The notes below the pieces were generated by a model. The model was not told where the DNA came from. It did not search any database and worked only from the letters and a program-made list of their open reading frames with translations. Shown piece after piece: positions 15,158 through 22,394 of a stretch of DNA of 22,746 bases. The DNA is from a virus: positions 23,640-46,385 of IMG/VR virus record IMGVR_UViG_3300030102_002336; one strand, written 5' to 3'. Within the stretch, counting starts at the first letter, position 1, and every line of letters starts with the position of its first letter. Position numbers and translations under genes: made by a program.

Positions 15158-16129
15158 TTACACCCATGTTCCTGCTGTTACACTTTCATAAACTGCTTCT
15201 AAATTCCAAACTCCAGATGCAGATGTTATAACTGGTTCTTTTACAATAACAACACCAGAGCCACCATTACCACCTAAACCTTGATTACCCGATCCACCAC
15301 CACCACCACCGCCTGTGTTGGCTGAACCAGCTATTCCAGATGAGCCTGGTCCTGGATTACCAGGCTGTGGATTTCCATTACCTCCACCACCTGCTCCTCC
15401 TTGTCCTTGAATATTTCCAGGTCTTGTAAGATACATACCACCTCCACCACCGCCACCTCTAGTTACAGATGAGCCTGTGATTGAAGATGCGATTCCATCC
15501 CCACCGTCGTGTTGATACGGGCCGCTTGGTGGTGTTGAGGGAGTGTACCCCTGTCCTGTTTCTGAGGCACCACCACCTCCGCCAGAGCCGTAAGTTACAA
15601 GTGGAGAAAGTTCTCCTGCTAAACCGCCTGCAAAACCTTGATTGGCTGTGCCCGAGCCTTGATTGCCACCTAAAAAGCCACCGCCACCCGATCCGCCAGG
15701 ATCACCAGCGCCAGGGGGATTACTGTTTTGTACCGCAGAGGATCCGCCCACTCCGCCGCCAGCAGAGGTAACGCCTGCTACAGACGAATCATTGCCTGGA
15801 GAGCCTTTGGTTGCCTCGGCGGCACCTTTAGTGCCACCTGCTCCCACTACTACTGGGTAAGGTGAATTTCCAGATACGGGAGCTGTAGTTTCAGCACTAG
15901 CACCTCCACCAGAATTTTCTCCTGGTACTGATGAACGATAACCTCCAGCACCTCCACCACCACCAATACCACCTCCACCAGCACCTCCACCAGCTACAAC
16001 TACGAATTGAATTGCTTGAGTTTTTGGTTGTGTTGTTAGTGTTCCACTAGAGTTAAATGTAGTTATTTGTTCATTTTGTTTTGAAACTGGATTATCTACG
16101 CCAATAATACCGCCATTTATATCAGCCAT
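15158..16129 (-). CDS. Glycine-rich tail-tip adhesin 1
   Basis: A 323-residue paralogue of the next gene. The shared N-terminal motif is TTFNSSGTLTT, followed by QAIQFVVVAGGGAGGGG. The body has Gly runs and collagen-like Gly-Pro stretches (GNPQPGNPGPGSSG), and repeated blocks such as GGGGGAGGYRSSVPGENSGG and ASSITGSSVTRGGGGGG, both of which recur nearly unchanged in the neighbour. The end, WNLEAVYESVTAGTWV, parallels the neighbour's W-L-V-W pattern. It is likely a receptor-binding tail tip. The TAA of the preceding gene lies two bases upstream of the ATG. Two versions side by side could give a two-receptor host range or arise by recent duplication. Confidence 0.85.
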   Translation of the reverse strand: MADINGGIIGVDNPVSKQNEQITTFNSSGTLTTQPKTQAIQFVVVAGGGAGGGGIGGGGGAGGYRSSVPGENSGGGASAETTAPVSGNSPYPVVVGAGGTKGAAEATKGSPGNDSSVAGVTSAGGGVGGSSAVQNSNPPGAGDPGGSGGGGFLGGNQGSGTANQGFAGGLAGELSPLVTYGSGGGGGASETGQGYTPSTPPSGPYQHDGGDGIASSITGSSVTRGGGGGGGMYLTRPGNIQGQGGAGGGGNGNPQPGNPGPGSSGIAGSANTGGGGGGGSGNQGLGGNGGSGVVIVKEPVITSASGVWNLEAVYESVTAGTWV

Positions 16130-16131
16130 TA

Positions 16132-16593
16132 TTAAGCCTCAGTCCAAGACGATGTGTCGGGATTCCATATATACTCTGTGATTGTCATAGGATCTGTGCT
16201 TTGGTCAACTGTTTCGCCTTTCCATCTAGTATTAGACTCATCCCAACTAATGTAAACAGTTTTACCTCCAATTTCATTAACTGTTGGCTCTGCAATAGGT
16301 GCCTCCCAGTCATCATCAGAGTTTAATACCCAAGAACCATAAGGTTTAATTGCTATAAATTTATCTTTAGATGAATCGTAAGTATATCCAACACCTGCGT
16401 ATTGTTTTCTAAAATTATCATTATATGAAGTTTGTTTCCATGCTACTCCACCTGTTGTATGTGGGACTAAATTAGATACAAAAGTTTCAGCTTGTGAGGA
16501 CTGATCTCCTCCATTAGCATCTACATCATCATTTGATATTACTACTACTCGTAATACTTCGTTACTGCTATTAAGTTCTGCAAAGTGAGCCAT
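16132..16593 (-). CDS. Tail-associated protein of the MAHFAEL family
   Basis: A 153-residue protein that I recognise from cyanophages and other marine phages by its start, MAHFAELNSSNEVLRVVVIS, and blocks VAWKQTSYNDNFRKQYAGVG, YTYDSSKDKFIAIKPYGSWV and ISWDESNTRWKGE. It is annotated there as hypothetical or tail-fibre-associated. Trp-rich beta strands suggest a small beta domain; the repeated Trp/Tyr spacing at the C-terminus could bind carbohydrate or a fibre. AAGGAGGT lies nine bases before the ATG, one of the strongest ribosome binding sites here, suggesting high expression as expected for a virion part. It lies between the fibre and adhesin genes. Confidence 0.85.
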   Translation of the reverse strand: MAHFAELNSSNEVLRVVVISNDDVDANGGDQSSQAETFVSNLVPHTTGGVAWKQTSYNDNFRKQYAGVGYTYDSSKDKFIAIKPYGSWVLNSDDDWEAPIAEPTVNEIGGKTVYISWDESNTRWKGETVDQSTDPMTITEYIWNPDTSSWTEA

Positions 16594-16607
16594 TGTTAAA
16601 TACCTCC

Positions 16608-16973
16608 TTAAGCGTCATCTAGTTCTTCGTAACTAATGGTGTAGGTTAAGTCTGAATTAGCACTTGCACCACCTTCTAAGATGTCTCCTTCTTGTAGATA
16701 AATACTTGAATTTTTATCAATTAAGACAAGAGTAGCATCCGCAGGTACAGCTATCGTTGATGCAAATAATACAACTGAGCCGCCGCTTTTTATAACTCCC
16801 ATCGTTACGGTCGCAGAATTAGTGCCATCGATATTGGCTATAATTATACTGTTAATTTTTATTAGCTTATCACTAGCGCAAGTCAATAAATCGGTCGTAA
16901 CTGTAGTGGTAAGAGCGCCACAGATACTTTTACCGTTTATCGAGGTTACATTTACTAAATTTGGATTTGCCAT
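16608..16973 (-). CDS. Small beta-rich virion protein
   Basis: A 121-residue protein of alternating hydrophobic and Thr/Ser residues (for example INSIIIANIDGTNSATVTMG and LFASTIAVPADATLVLIDKN), so mostly beta strands. It has no signal peptide. The pattern is known to me from neck or tail-associated small proteins of marine phages that decorate the connector. It follows the fibre gene at 15 bases, with AGGAGA upstream of the ATG. It could be an adaptor or a head-tail completion protein; the exact role is not determined. Confidence 0.75.
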   Translation of the reverse strand: MANPNLVNVTSINGKSICGALTTTVTTDLLTCASDKLIKINSIIIANIDGTNSATVTMGVIKSGGSVVLFASTIAVPADATLVLIDKNSSIYLQEGDILEGGASANSDLTYTISYEELDDA

Positions 16974-16988
16974 AATATTCTCCTAAGT

Positions 16989-18248
16989 TTAACCAAAGAC
17001 CAAAGCCATAGCAATAGCTTTACCCGTTGTAGCTTTTGTGTCGAGCTGAGTTTGGATATTGGATGTTACTCCGTCCGTATGATTAAGTTCTGCCGCACTT
17101 GCTGTAACTAATGTTCCTGCTAATTTAAGACCGTTAGTGCCGTCGTGCGATGCTATATTTACATCAATGGAACCATCTGTAAAAGTTGTGTTTTGGTTTT
17201 CATCAATGCTTATTGCTATGTTAGATCCTACTGTACTACCAGAACCAATAACTAAATCATCTGCTGAGTCATCTAAAGCTATATGAAAGTCCTGTGCATT
17301 ACCGTCAAATATTAGAGCTGTATCTGCGGCCGCACCGTCACCTAAAGTTACCGTATCGTCGGTGATAGTAAGTATGTTATTTGTTCCAACGGTAGATCCT
17401 TCACCAATGACTAACTTGTCGGCTGAGTCATCGTTAGCAATATAAAAATCTTTTACGCCATTAAACTTAATAGCTACATCTTCTTCGCCACCGTCGCCTA
17501 AAGTAAGTGTGGGTGTGGTGCCTAGCAAAGACATGGTTTGCGCGGCAATATCACCTGTGGTTGATGATGCCGCTTGGCCAACACCTATCGATTGAGCAAA
17601 CTTAATATCTTGGTTTTCATCGATTTCAATAGCAGGAGTAGTTCCCACCGCTGAGCCAAGACCTATTACTAAATCATCGGCGCTGTCATCTAAACCCATG
17701 TAAAAATCTTGTGCGTTACCGTCAAAAACTATTTTTGTATCTTCTGCGCCAGCATCACCTATTGTAAGGGTTGGTGTAGATCCAGATATTGTTACTGAGT
17801 CTGTTAAATTCAAATCTGTAAAAGCCTCTACCATAGCGCCACCGGATCCAGCGCCATCTGAATAAATGCCTTTAACGTGGCTGTTTGGTACGGTTACGGT
17901 TGCGCCTGTACCTTGTTTGATGATGATGTTATAAGGTCCAGAGGATCCACTATCTGTGGTTGCATTTTCTATAAACCAAAGTTTTGATACAGTGTTTGGG
18001 CCTATAGTTATAGTGCAATCAGAATCTAATGCACCTGTATATTTTAAAAATATAGATCTGCCTGGATCTGTAGATCCGTCTGCTATTGTTGTGGTATGTG
18101 TATTAGCGTTGGTTGTTATGGCCTCGGTGCCAAAACTAAAAGCCTCTGCAATAAGTTCTAAATTAGTGTTTGTCTCACTTCCCCAAGTTCCACTGGATTC
18201 TCCGGTTCCAATTTCTTTGAGTCTTAAATCATTTACATAAGTTGCCAT
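16989..18248 (-). CDS. Tail fibre protein with internal repeats
   Basis: A 419-residue fibre. The N-terminus (MATYVNDLRLKEIGTGESSG, then TWGSETNTNLELIAEAF) is a module found at the start of many marine-phage fibres and probably joins the fibre to the tail. Residues 50-150 are a beta-rich section. Three divergent repeats of about 55 residues occupy 158-217, 245-297 and 299-356, each with TLTIGDAGAED, FDGNAQDFYMGLDDSADDLV and IGSGSTVG. The end has ASAAELNHTDGVTSNIQTQL, a coiled segment common near fibre C-termini. The composition is acidic and Gly/Thr/Ser-rich, fitting a trimeric beta-structured shaft. The adhesins further on could form the tip. Confidence 0.88.
   Translation of the reverse strand: MATYVNDLRLKEIGTGESSGTWGSETNTNLELIAEAFSFGTEAITTNANTHTTTIADGSTDPGRSIFLKYTGALDSDCTITIGPNTVSKLWFIENATTDSGSSGPYNIIIKQGTGATVTVPNSHVKGIYSDGAGSGGAMVEAFTDLNLTDSVTISGSTPTLTIGDAGAEDTKIVFDGNAQDFYMGLDDSADDLVIGLGSAVGTTPAIEIDENQDIKFAQSIGVGQAASSTTGDIAAQTMSLLGTTPTLTLGDGGEEDVAIKFNGVKDFYIANDDSADKLVIGEGSTVGTNNILTITDDTVTLGDGAAADTALIFDGNAQDFHIALDDSADDLVIGSGSTVGSNIAISIDENQNTTFTDGSIDVNIASHDGTNGLKLAGTLVTASAAELNHTDGVTSNIQTQLDTKATTGKAIAMALVFG
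17181..17777 (-). repeat. Three coding repeats of the fibre shaft
   Basis: Residues 158-217, 245-297 and 299-356 of the fibre gene are copies of one module ending in ADDLVIG or ADKLVIG followed by xGS-VG. DNA copies have diverged, for example in the codons for DGNAQDF, so they are old relative to the strain. All lengths keep the reading frame, allowing shaft length to change by unequal recombination. Confidence 0.8.
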
Positions 18249-18274
18249 GTTGGTCCTCTTCTATATATTAAACG

Positions 18275-18826
18275 TTATGCCGCATCACGGCCAGCGTCAA
18301 TCTCAGTATATGACGGACTTTGACTTGTTGCAACGGCGGAATAGCCAGGAGATTGATCCGTGTCTATTTCACCGAACACTAAAATAAATCCTGTCGATGC
18401 TGTAAATTGTACTCCTGTTAGTGATACGTTTGCTTTTGCTTGTGTAGTAACAGCTCCAATTCCAGATGCTATTTGGAAACCAGATAAATTTATAACTTCA
18501 TTTTCGTGAACAATAACAGATCCTAGAGCCGAGGTTGTAACTAAAGTGGTTGGCGTTACGTTGGCTTTTGCTACTTGTGTTGTTGTCCCGAGGCCAGAGG
18601 TTATGGCCAGTGTTGTTAATGTTTGATTGGCTTTACCGCTTTGAGTTGTGGTTCCTTGGCCCGAAGTTATGGCCAGAGTTGTTGGCGTTATATTAGCATC
18701 TGCGGTTACGGTGACAGATCCAAGGCCAGCTGTTATAGCTCCGACACTTGTTAGTTCAACAGGCAAAGCGGTGCCCCAAGCACCTTCGTTCCAGGTTCCT
18801 CTACCCCAACCGTTTATAATAGCCAT
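18275..18826 (-). CDS. Repeat-containing tail/virion protein
   Basis: A 183-residue protein beginning MAIINGWGRGTWNEGAWGTA, a Trp/Gly start recurring in marine-phage structural proteins. Residues about 25-150 are about six degenerate repeats of 20-25 residues in two alternating strands (ITPTTLAITSGQGTTTQSGK and similar). The C-terminus is TDQSPGYSAVATSQSPSYTE, ending in DAGRDAA. There are no cysteines or charged clusters in the repeat region, a typical beta-shaft or beta-helix composition. It is coupled by TAATG to the 47-residue gene upstream and followed by the fibre gene, so a tail spike or fibre connector is the likely role. Confidence 0.82.
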   Translation of the reverse strand: MAIINGWGRGTWNEGAWGTALPVELTSVGAITAGLGSVTVTADANITPTTLAITSGQGTTTQSGKANQTLTTLAITSGLGTTTQVAKANVTPTTLVTTSALGSVIVHENEVINLSGFQIASGIGAVTTQAKANVSLTGVQFTASTGFILVFGEIDTDQSPGYSAVATSQSPSYTEIDAGRDAA

Positions 18827-18969
18827 TAACTTATCATTGAATCGCGCACTTGTTCTAGTTGCGATTTAAGTTGTGTTAGATCTGCTCTAACGGGTTCAGT
18901 CATAAAATCCAAATGCAACATGGACTCAATTGTGGTTATACACCAAATTACTTTTTCTAGGTCACTCAT
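18826..18969 (-). CDS. Small helical protein of 47 residues
   Basis: The ATG at 18969 lies eight bases before the end of the large gene upstream, preceded by GGAGAT, and is chosen over an in-frame codon at 19080 that would run deep inside that gene. The product, MSDLEKVIWCITTIESMLHL, then DFMTEPVRADLTQLKSQLEQ, is an amphipathic helical hairpin. The stop forms a TAATG junction with the next gene. It could be a partner of the large RelA-like protein, but a plain structural accessory role is as likely. No family recognised with confidence. Confidence 0.7.
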   Translation of the reverse strand: MSDLEKVIWCITTIESMLHLDFMTEPVRADLTQLKSQLEQVRDSMIS

Positions 18970-20743
18970 TAGGATCTCCAAAAATATTGATGCTATCAAG
19001 GTTGTAATTTTGTGCACTTTTTTGTAAAATAGGGTCGATGGAAGTTTTAGACACATTATATTTTTCTTGGGAACGATCACCAGCTGTTATCGTTGATGTC
19101 ACTCCAGAAAAAAGCAGAGGATTCACATTGCCAGTTACAGATACAGAGCTTGGCTGGAGAGAGGCTACACCAGACCAAGTAAAAGATTTCTTTGTGGACG
19201 GCTCAAGATTATCAAAGTCTGAGTTTGAAAACATGTTTGGTGTCATAGGCGACAATCTTCCAGATTTACCTGCGCTTACATAACCTCCAGAAAAAAACCT
19301 TTCAACCACATCTTTAAAAAAATTTGGGTCTATCTCTTTACCTGCGGCCTCAAATATTTCTTGCATGGCCTTTTCTAATCTAAGGCCCTCAGCTTTTATT
19401 TTTCTTATGTCAGTGCCGTCTGGTAAACCAAAATTAGTTTTTCGATAAGCCTCATAGAAACCGTGTGCTTTATCTGCGGCATCTAACATGGGTTGTGTAA
19501 CAATACCTATTTCACCGATTATTTTTTCTCCGTTTGGACCTGTTACTTGAACATTTAACTTCCTATCTAAATAACCAGATTTTTTCATTAGAACTCGTTC
19601 GCCGTCTACCGTTGGAAATAATTTGGCTATAGCCTCTGCCGCTTGTTTTTCTTGTTGCGGTGTATTGACCACAATTCTTGTTCGTATCGGATCTGTTATT
19701 TGTGAAAAGTCGCCATCATATTTAGTCATAACTTTTTCGATTGTTCTTGGCATGAGTTTTACCTCACCAACCGGGAATCCTGTAGCCTCATCTATTTCAC
19801 CTATAACTTTACCACCAACAGGATTAAAACCTTTGCCTAGTCCTAGGCTATCTCTTACTCCATCAATCGCCATTTGAAATTGTGGATTTAGTCTTAAAGA
19901 TCTATCAAACAGTTGTTCTGCGCTTGTTATGTCGCCTTGGTGTTTATTAAAAGAAAATTTAAACTGTTGTTCCATTTTATTACCTAGTTGTCTAACAGGT
20001 GATTCAAAAGTTGGGTTGCCTTTGGTCGGTAATAATTTTAACGAGTCTGTTTTTCTTTTAAGGTTTTTATTATTTTTTCTAATAAAATCAAAGGTATTAT
20101 ATTCTTGTAAATTATCAAAAACCTTAACTGGTATTTGTTTTACGCCGGACAATTCTAGTGCCTCAAGTGTAGATTTACCACCTAACTGCTCAAAAGTACC
20201 ATCGGGTTTTTTTAAAACTTCAATTGGTTGTCTTTTTTCGACACTAACTCCTTTGTATGAAGAACCGGTCGCGGATTTTTCTAATAACTTTGTGGCCTCA
20301 CCTACGCGTTTTTCCTCGCTTTTTACTTGTTTGCCGCTTACATCTTTTGGCTTATTTATATTTTTTATGTCTACAATTTCGTCGGCTTGTGAAGTATCTA
20401 TGCCTTTTAACAATGGATCTTTAGTTTTAGGGGTTAAAGCCTGGCGTAAAAGTGATTTAGGTCCGCGGGCCAAATCACCAATTAAAGGGATAGCGCCTAA
20501 TGCAGATAGTCCAGCTATGCCAAGGTTTATTGCTCCTTCTCTGCCTTGACCAGCGGCAAAATCACGAAAAGCATCGCGGCCGTATTTACCTGCTGATAGC
20601 AGATCTATTCCCATGCCAGGCGGAGTAAAGCCGGCGGCAACTTGTCCTAGTAGGGGGACGTTTTCTTCATAAGCAATCACACCTCTATCGAGGAGATCTT
20701 GTTGGGGTGTAAATATATCTATGCTATCGACTTCACTCGCCAT
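18962..20743 (-). CDS. Large protein with ParB-like and RelA/SpoT-like regions
   Basis: A 593-residue protein. Residues 67-95 are a hydrophobic Gly/Ala/Leu stretch (LGIAGLSALGAIPLIGD), like helices that precede toxin domains in polymorphic toxins. About 167-215 resemble a ParB-like domain (RQPIEVLKKPDGTFEQLGGK, then IPVKVF). About 325-435 resemble the nucleotidyltransferase core of RelA/SpoT: D351-x-x-R354-x-R356 in DPIRTRIVV, SGYLDRKLNV (389-398), GEIGIVTQ (410-417, with E411) and H427/Y430/R434 in AHGFYEAYR. The last 100 residues are Ser/Asn-rich and probably disordered. Similar combinations occur in large phage virion proteins, so ejection into the host with the DNA is possible. A (p)ppGpp-like synthetase activity is inferred, not shown. 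No ribosome binding site precedes the ATG. Confidence 0.75.
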   Translation of the reverse strand: MASEVDSIDIFTPQQDLLDRGVIAYEENVPLLGQVAAGFTPPGMGIDLLSAGKYGRDAFRDFAAGQGREGAINLGIAGLSALGAIPLIGDLARGPKSLLRQALTPKTKDPLLKGIDTSQADEIVDIKNINKPKDVSGKQVKSEEKRVGEATKLLEKSATGSSYKGVSVEKRQPIEVLKKPDGTFEQLGGKSTLEALELSGVKQIPVKVFDNLQEYNTFDFIRKNNKNLKRKTDSLKLLPTKGNPTFESPVRQLGNKMEQQFKFSFNKHQGDITSAEQLFDRSLRLNPQFQMAIDGVRDSLGLGKGFNPVGGKVIGEIDEATGFPVGEVKLMPRTIEKVMTKYDGDFSQITDPIRTRIVVNTPQQEKQAAEAIAKLFPTVDGERVLMKKSGYLDRKLNVQVTGPNGEKIIGEIGIVTQPMLDAADKAHGFYEAYRKTNFGLPDGTDIRKIKAEGLRLEKAMQEIFEAAGKEIDPNFFKDVVERFFSGGYVSAGKSGRLSPMTPNMFSNSDFDNLEPSTKKSFTWSGVASLQPSSVSVTGNVNPLLFSGVTSTITAGDRSQEKYNVSKTSIDPILQKSAQNYNLDSINIFGDPNE

Positions 20744-20780
20744 AGCATAAATTATATGCTTTAGTTTTAAATTTTGCTAA
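20744..20780 (-). promoter_or_regulatory. Candidate internal promoter with inverted repeat before the RelA-like gene
   Basis: Directly before the 20743 start lies AGCATA-AATTA-TATGCT, a perfect 6-bp inverted repeat with a 5-base loop (20744-20760). On the leftward strand it contains TATAAT (20756-20751), with TTAGCA (20780-20775) 18 bases upstream as a weak -35. Transcription would begin about at the ATG, giving a leaderless message, consistent with the missing ribosome binding site. Purely sequence-based. Confidence 0.35.
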
Positions 20781-21592
20781 TGCCTAACGTCGTATTTCTG
20801 ATCTTCCATATCGAGCAAGCCTTGAAACTTTCTGTTAAGGATCTTATGAACTTTGTGATAAGGAAAGTCCTCATAGCCTTTGTGTAAATTTTGCACCTGC
20901 TTAGCTATCCTTCTAGCGCCTAGGCCACGCGATTTACAAGCGTAGATCGTTTTTAAAACTTCCTGCTCCTCGGGTATGGGAACCAATTTAGTATGACGTT
21001 TGGCCCCGTGATCTTCGTATTCTTTTCTGTAACCAAAAGGAACATGGCCACCAATCGAATAACCTTTTTCGGCCCAGGCGATCTTGCCACCTGCTAATCT
21101 CGACTTAATCATGTCGCGCTCAAACTCTGCAAACTGAGCCAAGGTCGCGACCAAGTTACGGTTGTTAATCCTGGCCATATCTAGTTTGGCATCTAAACCT
21201 TTTGACTCTTGATCTCTAGGTAGCACCACCGGTGTATCGCCAAACATTTCGCAGAAATAAAGTGTGATCCCTGTCTCTTCTAGCATTGGAACCATGTTGA
21301 CCATTTCGGTAAACGACCTGGCCAACCTGTCTAGTTTGGTGGTTACTATCACATCATGCTTGTCCATGATGTCAGTTAGATCTCTGGATCCTGGTCGATC
21401 GACTAGATCCTTCATGCCACTAACGCCAGCGTCAATAAAGAATTTATCCACGGGCCTGTTAAACTTAGCCTGGACAAACTCCTCTATGATTCTTTTTTGC
21501 TCGTCCAGAGACGAGCCGTCTTTGACTTGTTGCTCCGAAGAAACTCGGACGTAACCGTAAATGTTATTAATTTGTTTGCGCGGTTGTATCAT
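20777..21592 (-). CDS. Serine recombinase (resolvase/invertase family)
   Basis: A 271-residue site-specific recombinase. The resolvase domain (about 10-165) has YVRVSSEQQ (14-22) with catalytic S18 and R16, FFIDAGVSGMKDLVDRPG (51-68), TTKLDRLARS (84-93) with active-site Arg residues, and ATLAQFAEFERDMIKSRLAG (149-168) leading into the dimer helix. After GHVPFGYR (182-189) comes a short DNA-binding recombinase-type region. It is longer than simple resolvases (about 185) but much shorter than large serine integrases (above 400). The likely function is DNA strand exchange at specific sites, for example inversion, dimer resolution or integration. The start overlaps the upstream stop by ATGA. Why a late-array phage carries it is not clear. 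Confidence 0.92.
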   Translation of the reverse strand: MIQPRKQINNIYGYVRVSSEQQVKDGSSLDEQKRIIEEFVQAKFNRPVDKFFIDAGVSGMKDLVDRPGSRDLTDIMDKHDVIVTTKLDRLARSFTEMVNMVPMLEETGITLYFCEMFGDTPVVLPRDQESKGLDAKLDMARINNRNLVATLAQFAEFERDMIKSRLAGGKIAWAEKGYSIGGHVPFGYRKEYEDHGAKRHTKLVPIPEEQEVLKTIYACKSRGLGARRIAKQVQNLHKGYEDFPYHKVHKILNRKFQGLLDMEDQKYDVRH

Positions 21593-21897
21593 GCAATGTC
21601 CTCGTCTATAGATTTATAAAACTCAACCCATTCTTGTAATTTCTTTGAATTTATTTCGTTGTCTGCAACACATTTAGCCAAATCTTCTTGCAGATTTTTA
21701 AGTCTCTCAATTACAGATTTGAACTCTGACATTTCAGCTCTGTTAAGTTTTTTTAAAAAACTTTCTGTCTGCAAAGCTGTTCTGTCATACGCGGGCGTAT
21801 CTTCTGGAACAAAGTCTAAATATTGCAAATAAATGTCAATCATATTTACTGCATCCTCTAAAGGACATTGTCCAAACATATTAGTAATGTATTTCAT
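21589..21897 (-). CDS. Helical hypothetical protein before the recombinase
   Basis: A 102-residue protein rich in Glu, Lys, Leu and Asn with amphipathic helices; a coiled coil is likely at about 52-95 (SEFKSVIERLKNLQEDLAKC). The N-terminus MKYITNMFGQCPLEDAVNMI is followed by another helix. No domain recognised. It joins the preceding and following genes by ATGA overlaps, so it forms a unit with the recombinase and could modulate it, though nothing in the sequence shows this directly. Confidence 0.7.
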   Translation of the reverse strand: MKYITNMFGQCPLEDAVNMIDIYLQYLDFVPEDTPAYDRTALQTESFLKKLNRAEMSEFKSVIERLKNLQEDLAKCVADNEINSKKLQEWVEFYKSIDEDIA

Positions 21898-22217
21898 GCG
21901 GCCTCCTCATCAATAATGTAATTACCATTTTCGTCTTTGTCACACTCCCAGTTTCCATACCAATTGACTTTGCCTTTGTATTTAACTTTAAACATGGGAT
22001 CATTCAATATGGCCTCAACAATGTATCTGGCATCGGCGTAAGTGTTACAGCTGTCGATACCGTAGCCAGCATCAAAGTAGCCTGCGTCTCCAAACCAGTA
22101 ACCTTCTCTAGCTACAATGTTCCAATAAACACTGCCGTCATGGTCATCTTCAATTTTTGAAATGTCGAACACGTCCCACTCGTATTCGCCAGGACAAATT
22201 CGTTTTGGTCCTTTCAT
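21894..22217 (-). CDS. Aromatic-rich hypothetical protein, first gene of the leftward array
   Basis: A 107-residue protein from the ATG at 22217, chosen because AAGGAGAAA lies a few bases upstream; the GTG at 22253 has no such site. It is unusually rich in Tyr, Trp and Asp (ICPGEYEWDVFDISK, YWNIVAREGYWFGDAGYFDA), with a final acidic tail. There are no membrane segments or known motifs. As the first gene after the divergent promoter region it could be an early or regulatory product. Its overlap with the next gene is ATGA. Confidence 0.75.
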   Translation of the reverse strand: MKGPKRICPGEYEWDVFDISKIEDDHDGSVYWNIVAREGYWFGDAGYFDAGYGIDSCNTYADARYIVEAILNDPMFKVKYKGKVNWYGNWECDKDENGNYIIDEEAA

Positions 22218-22259
22218 ATTTTCTCCTTTTTGATTATTAACTTTATTTCCCACTCTTTT

Positions 22260-22288
22260 ATTATCGGTTATTTTGCTTATAATTGCAA
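22260..22288 (-). promoter_or_regulatory. Leftward sigma70-like promoter for the late array
   Basis: On the leftward strand TTGCAA (22288-22283) and GATAAT (22265-22260) are separated by 17 bases, a good sigma70 match (-35 and -10 elements). It lies about 45 bases upstream of the first gene start at 22217 and faces a rightward promoter with the same ACTTGCA -35 neighbourhood. Transcription start would be near 22253. Confidence 0.55.
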
Positions 22289-22339
22289 GTCTTTATACAA
22301 AAAAATATTTATTAATAAATACTTGCATAATTGTATAAA
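22284..22339. repeat. Interleaved inverted repeats in the divergent promoter region
   Basis: TGCAAGT (22284-22290) is the reverse complement of ACTTGCA (22321-22327), and TTTATACAA (22292-22300) is the reverse complement of TTGTATAAA (22331-22339). The two pairs cross instead of nesting, so this is not one hairpin. The ACTTGCA copies overlap both -35 elements. The repeats could be operators for a regulator of both directions. The AT-rich block between (22301-22320) is about 95% A+T. Confidence 0.65.
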
Positions 22340-22350
22340 AAGTGCATAAT
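22323..22350 (+). promoter_or_regulatory. Rightward sigma70-like promoter
   Basis: TTGCAT (22323-22328) and CATAAT (22345-22350) with a 16-base spacer. It lies about 45 bases before the rightward gene at 22395, with a start expected near 22357 and an AAAGGAG ribosome binding site after it. It mirrors the leftward promoter at 22260-22288. Confidence 0.55.
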
Positions 22351-22394
22351 AGATATGTGAGTAAATTAATTAATAAACCAGAAAGGAGTCAAAT

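Noticed and set aside
15481-15860. Plus-strand Pro/His-rich frames opposite the Gly-rich adhesin
   Set aside because: The Pro/His/Arg composition is what antisense reading of Gly codons gives. No ribosome binding site and no neighbours on that strand.
12877-16129. DNA-inversion cassette for the adhesin genes driven by the serine recombinase
   Set aside because: Both adhesins lie in the same orientation and no inverted crossover sites flanking them were found by eye. Exchange between direct copies remains possible but is a separate idea.
18826-19080. Longer 84-residue version of the small helical gene
   Set aside because: The extra 37 residues come from inside the large upstream gene, in another frame, with no ribosome binding site. 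The ATG at 18969 with GGAGAT fits better.
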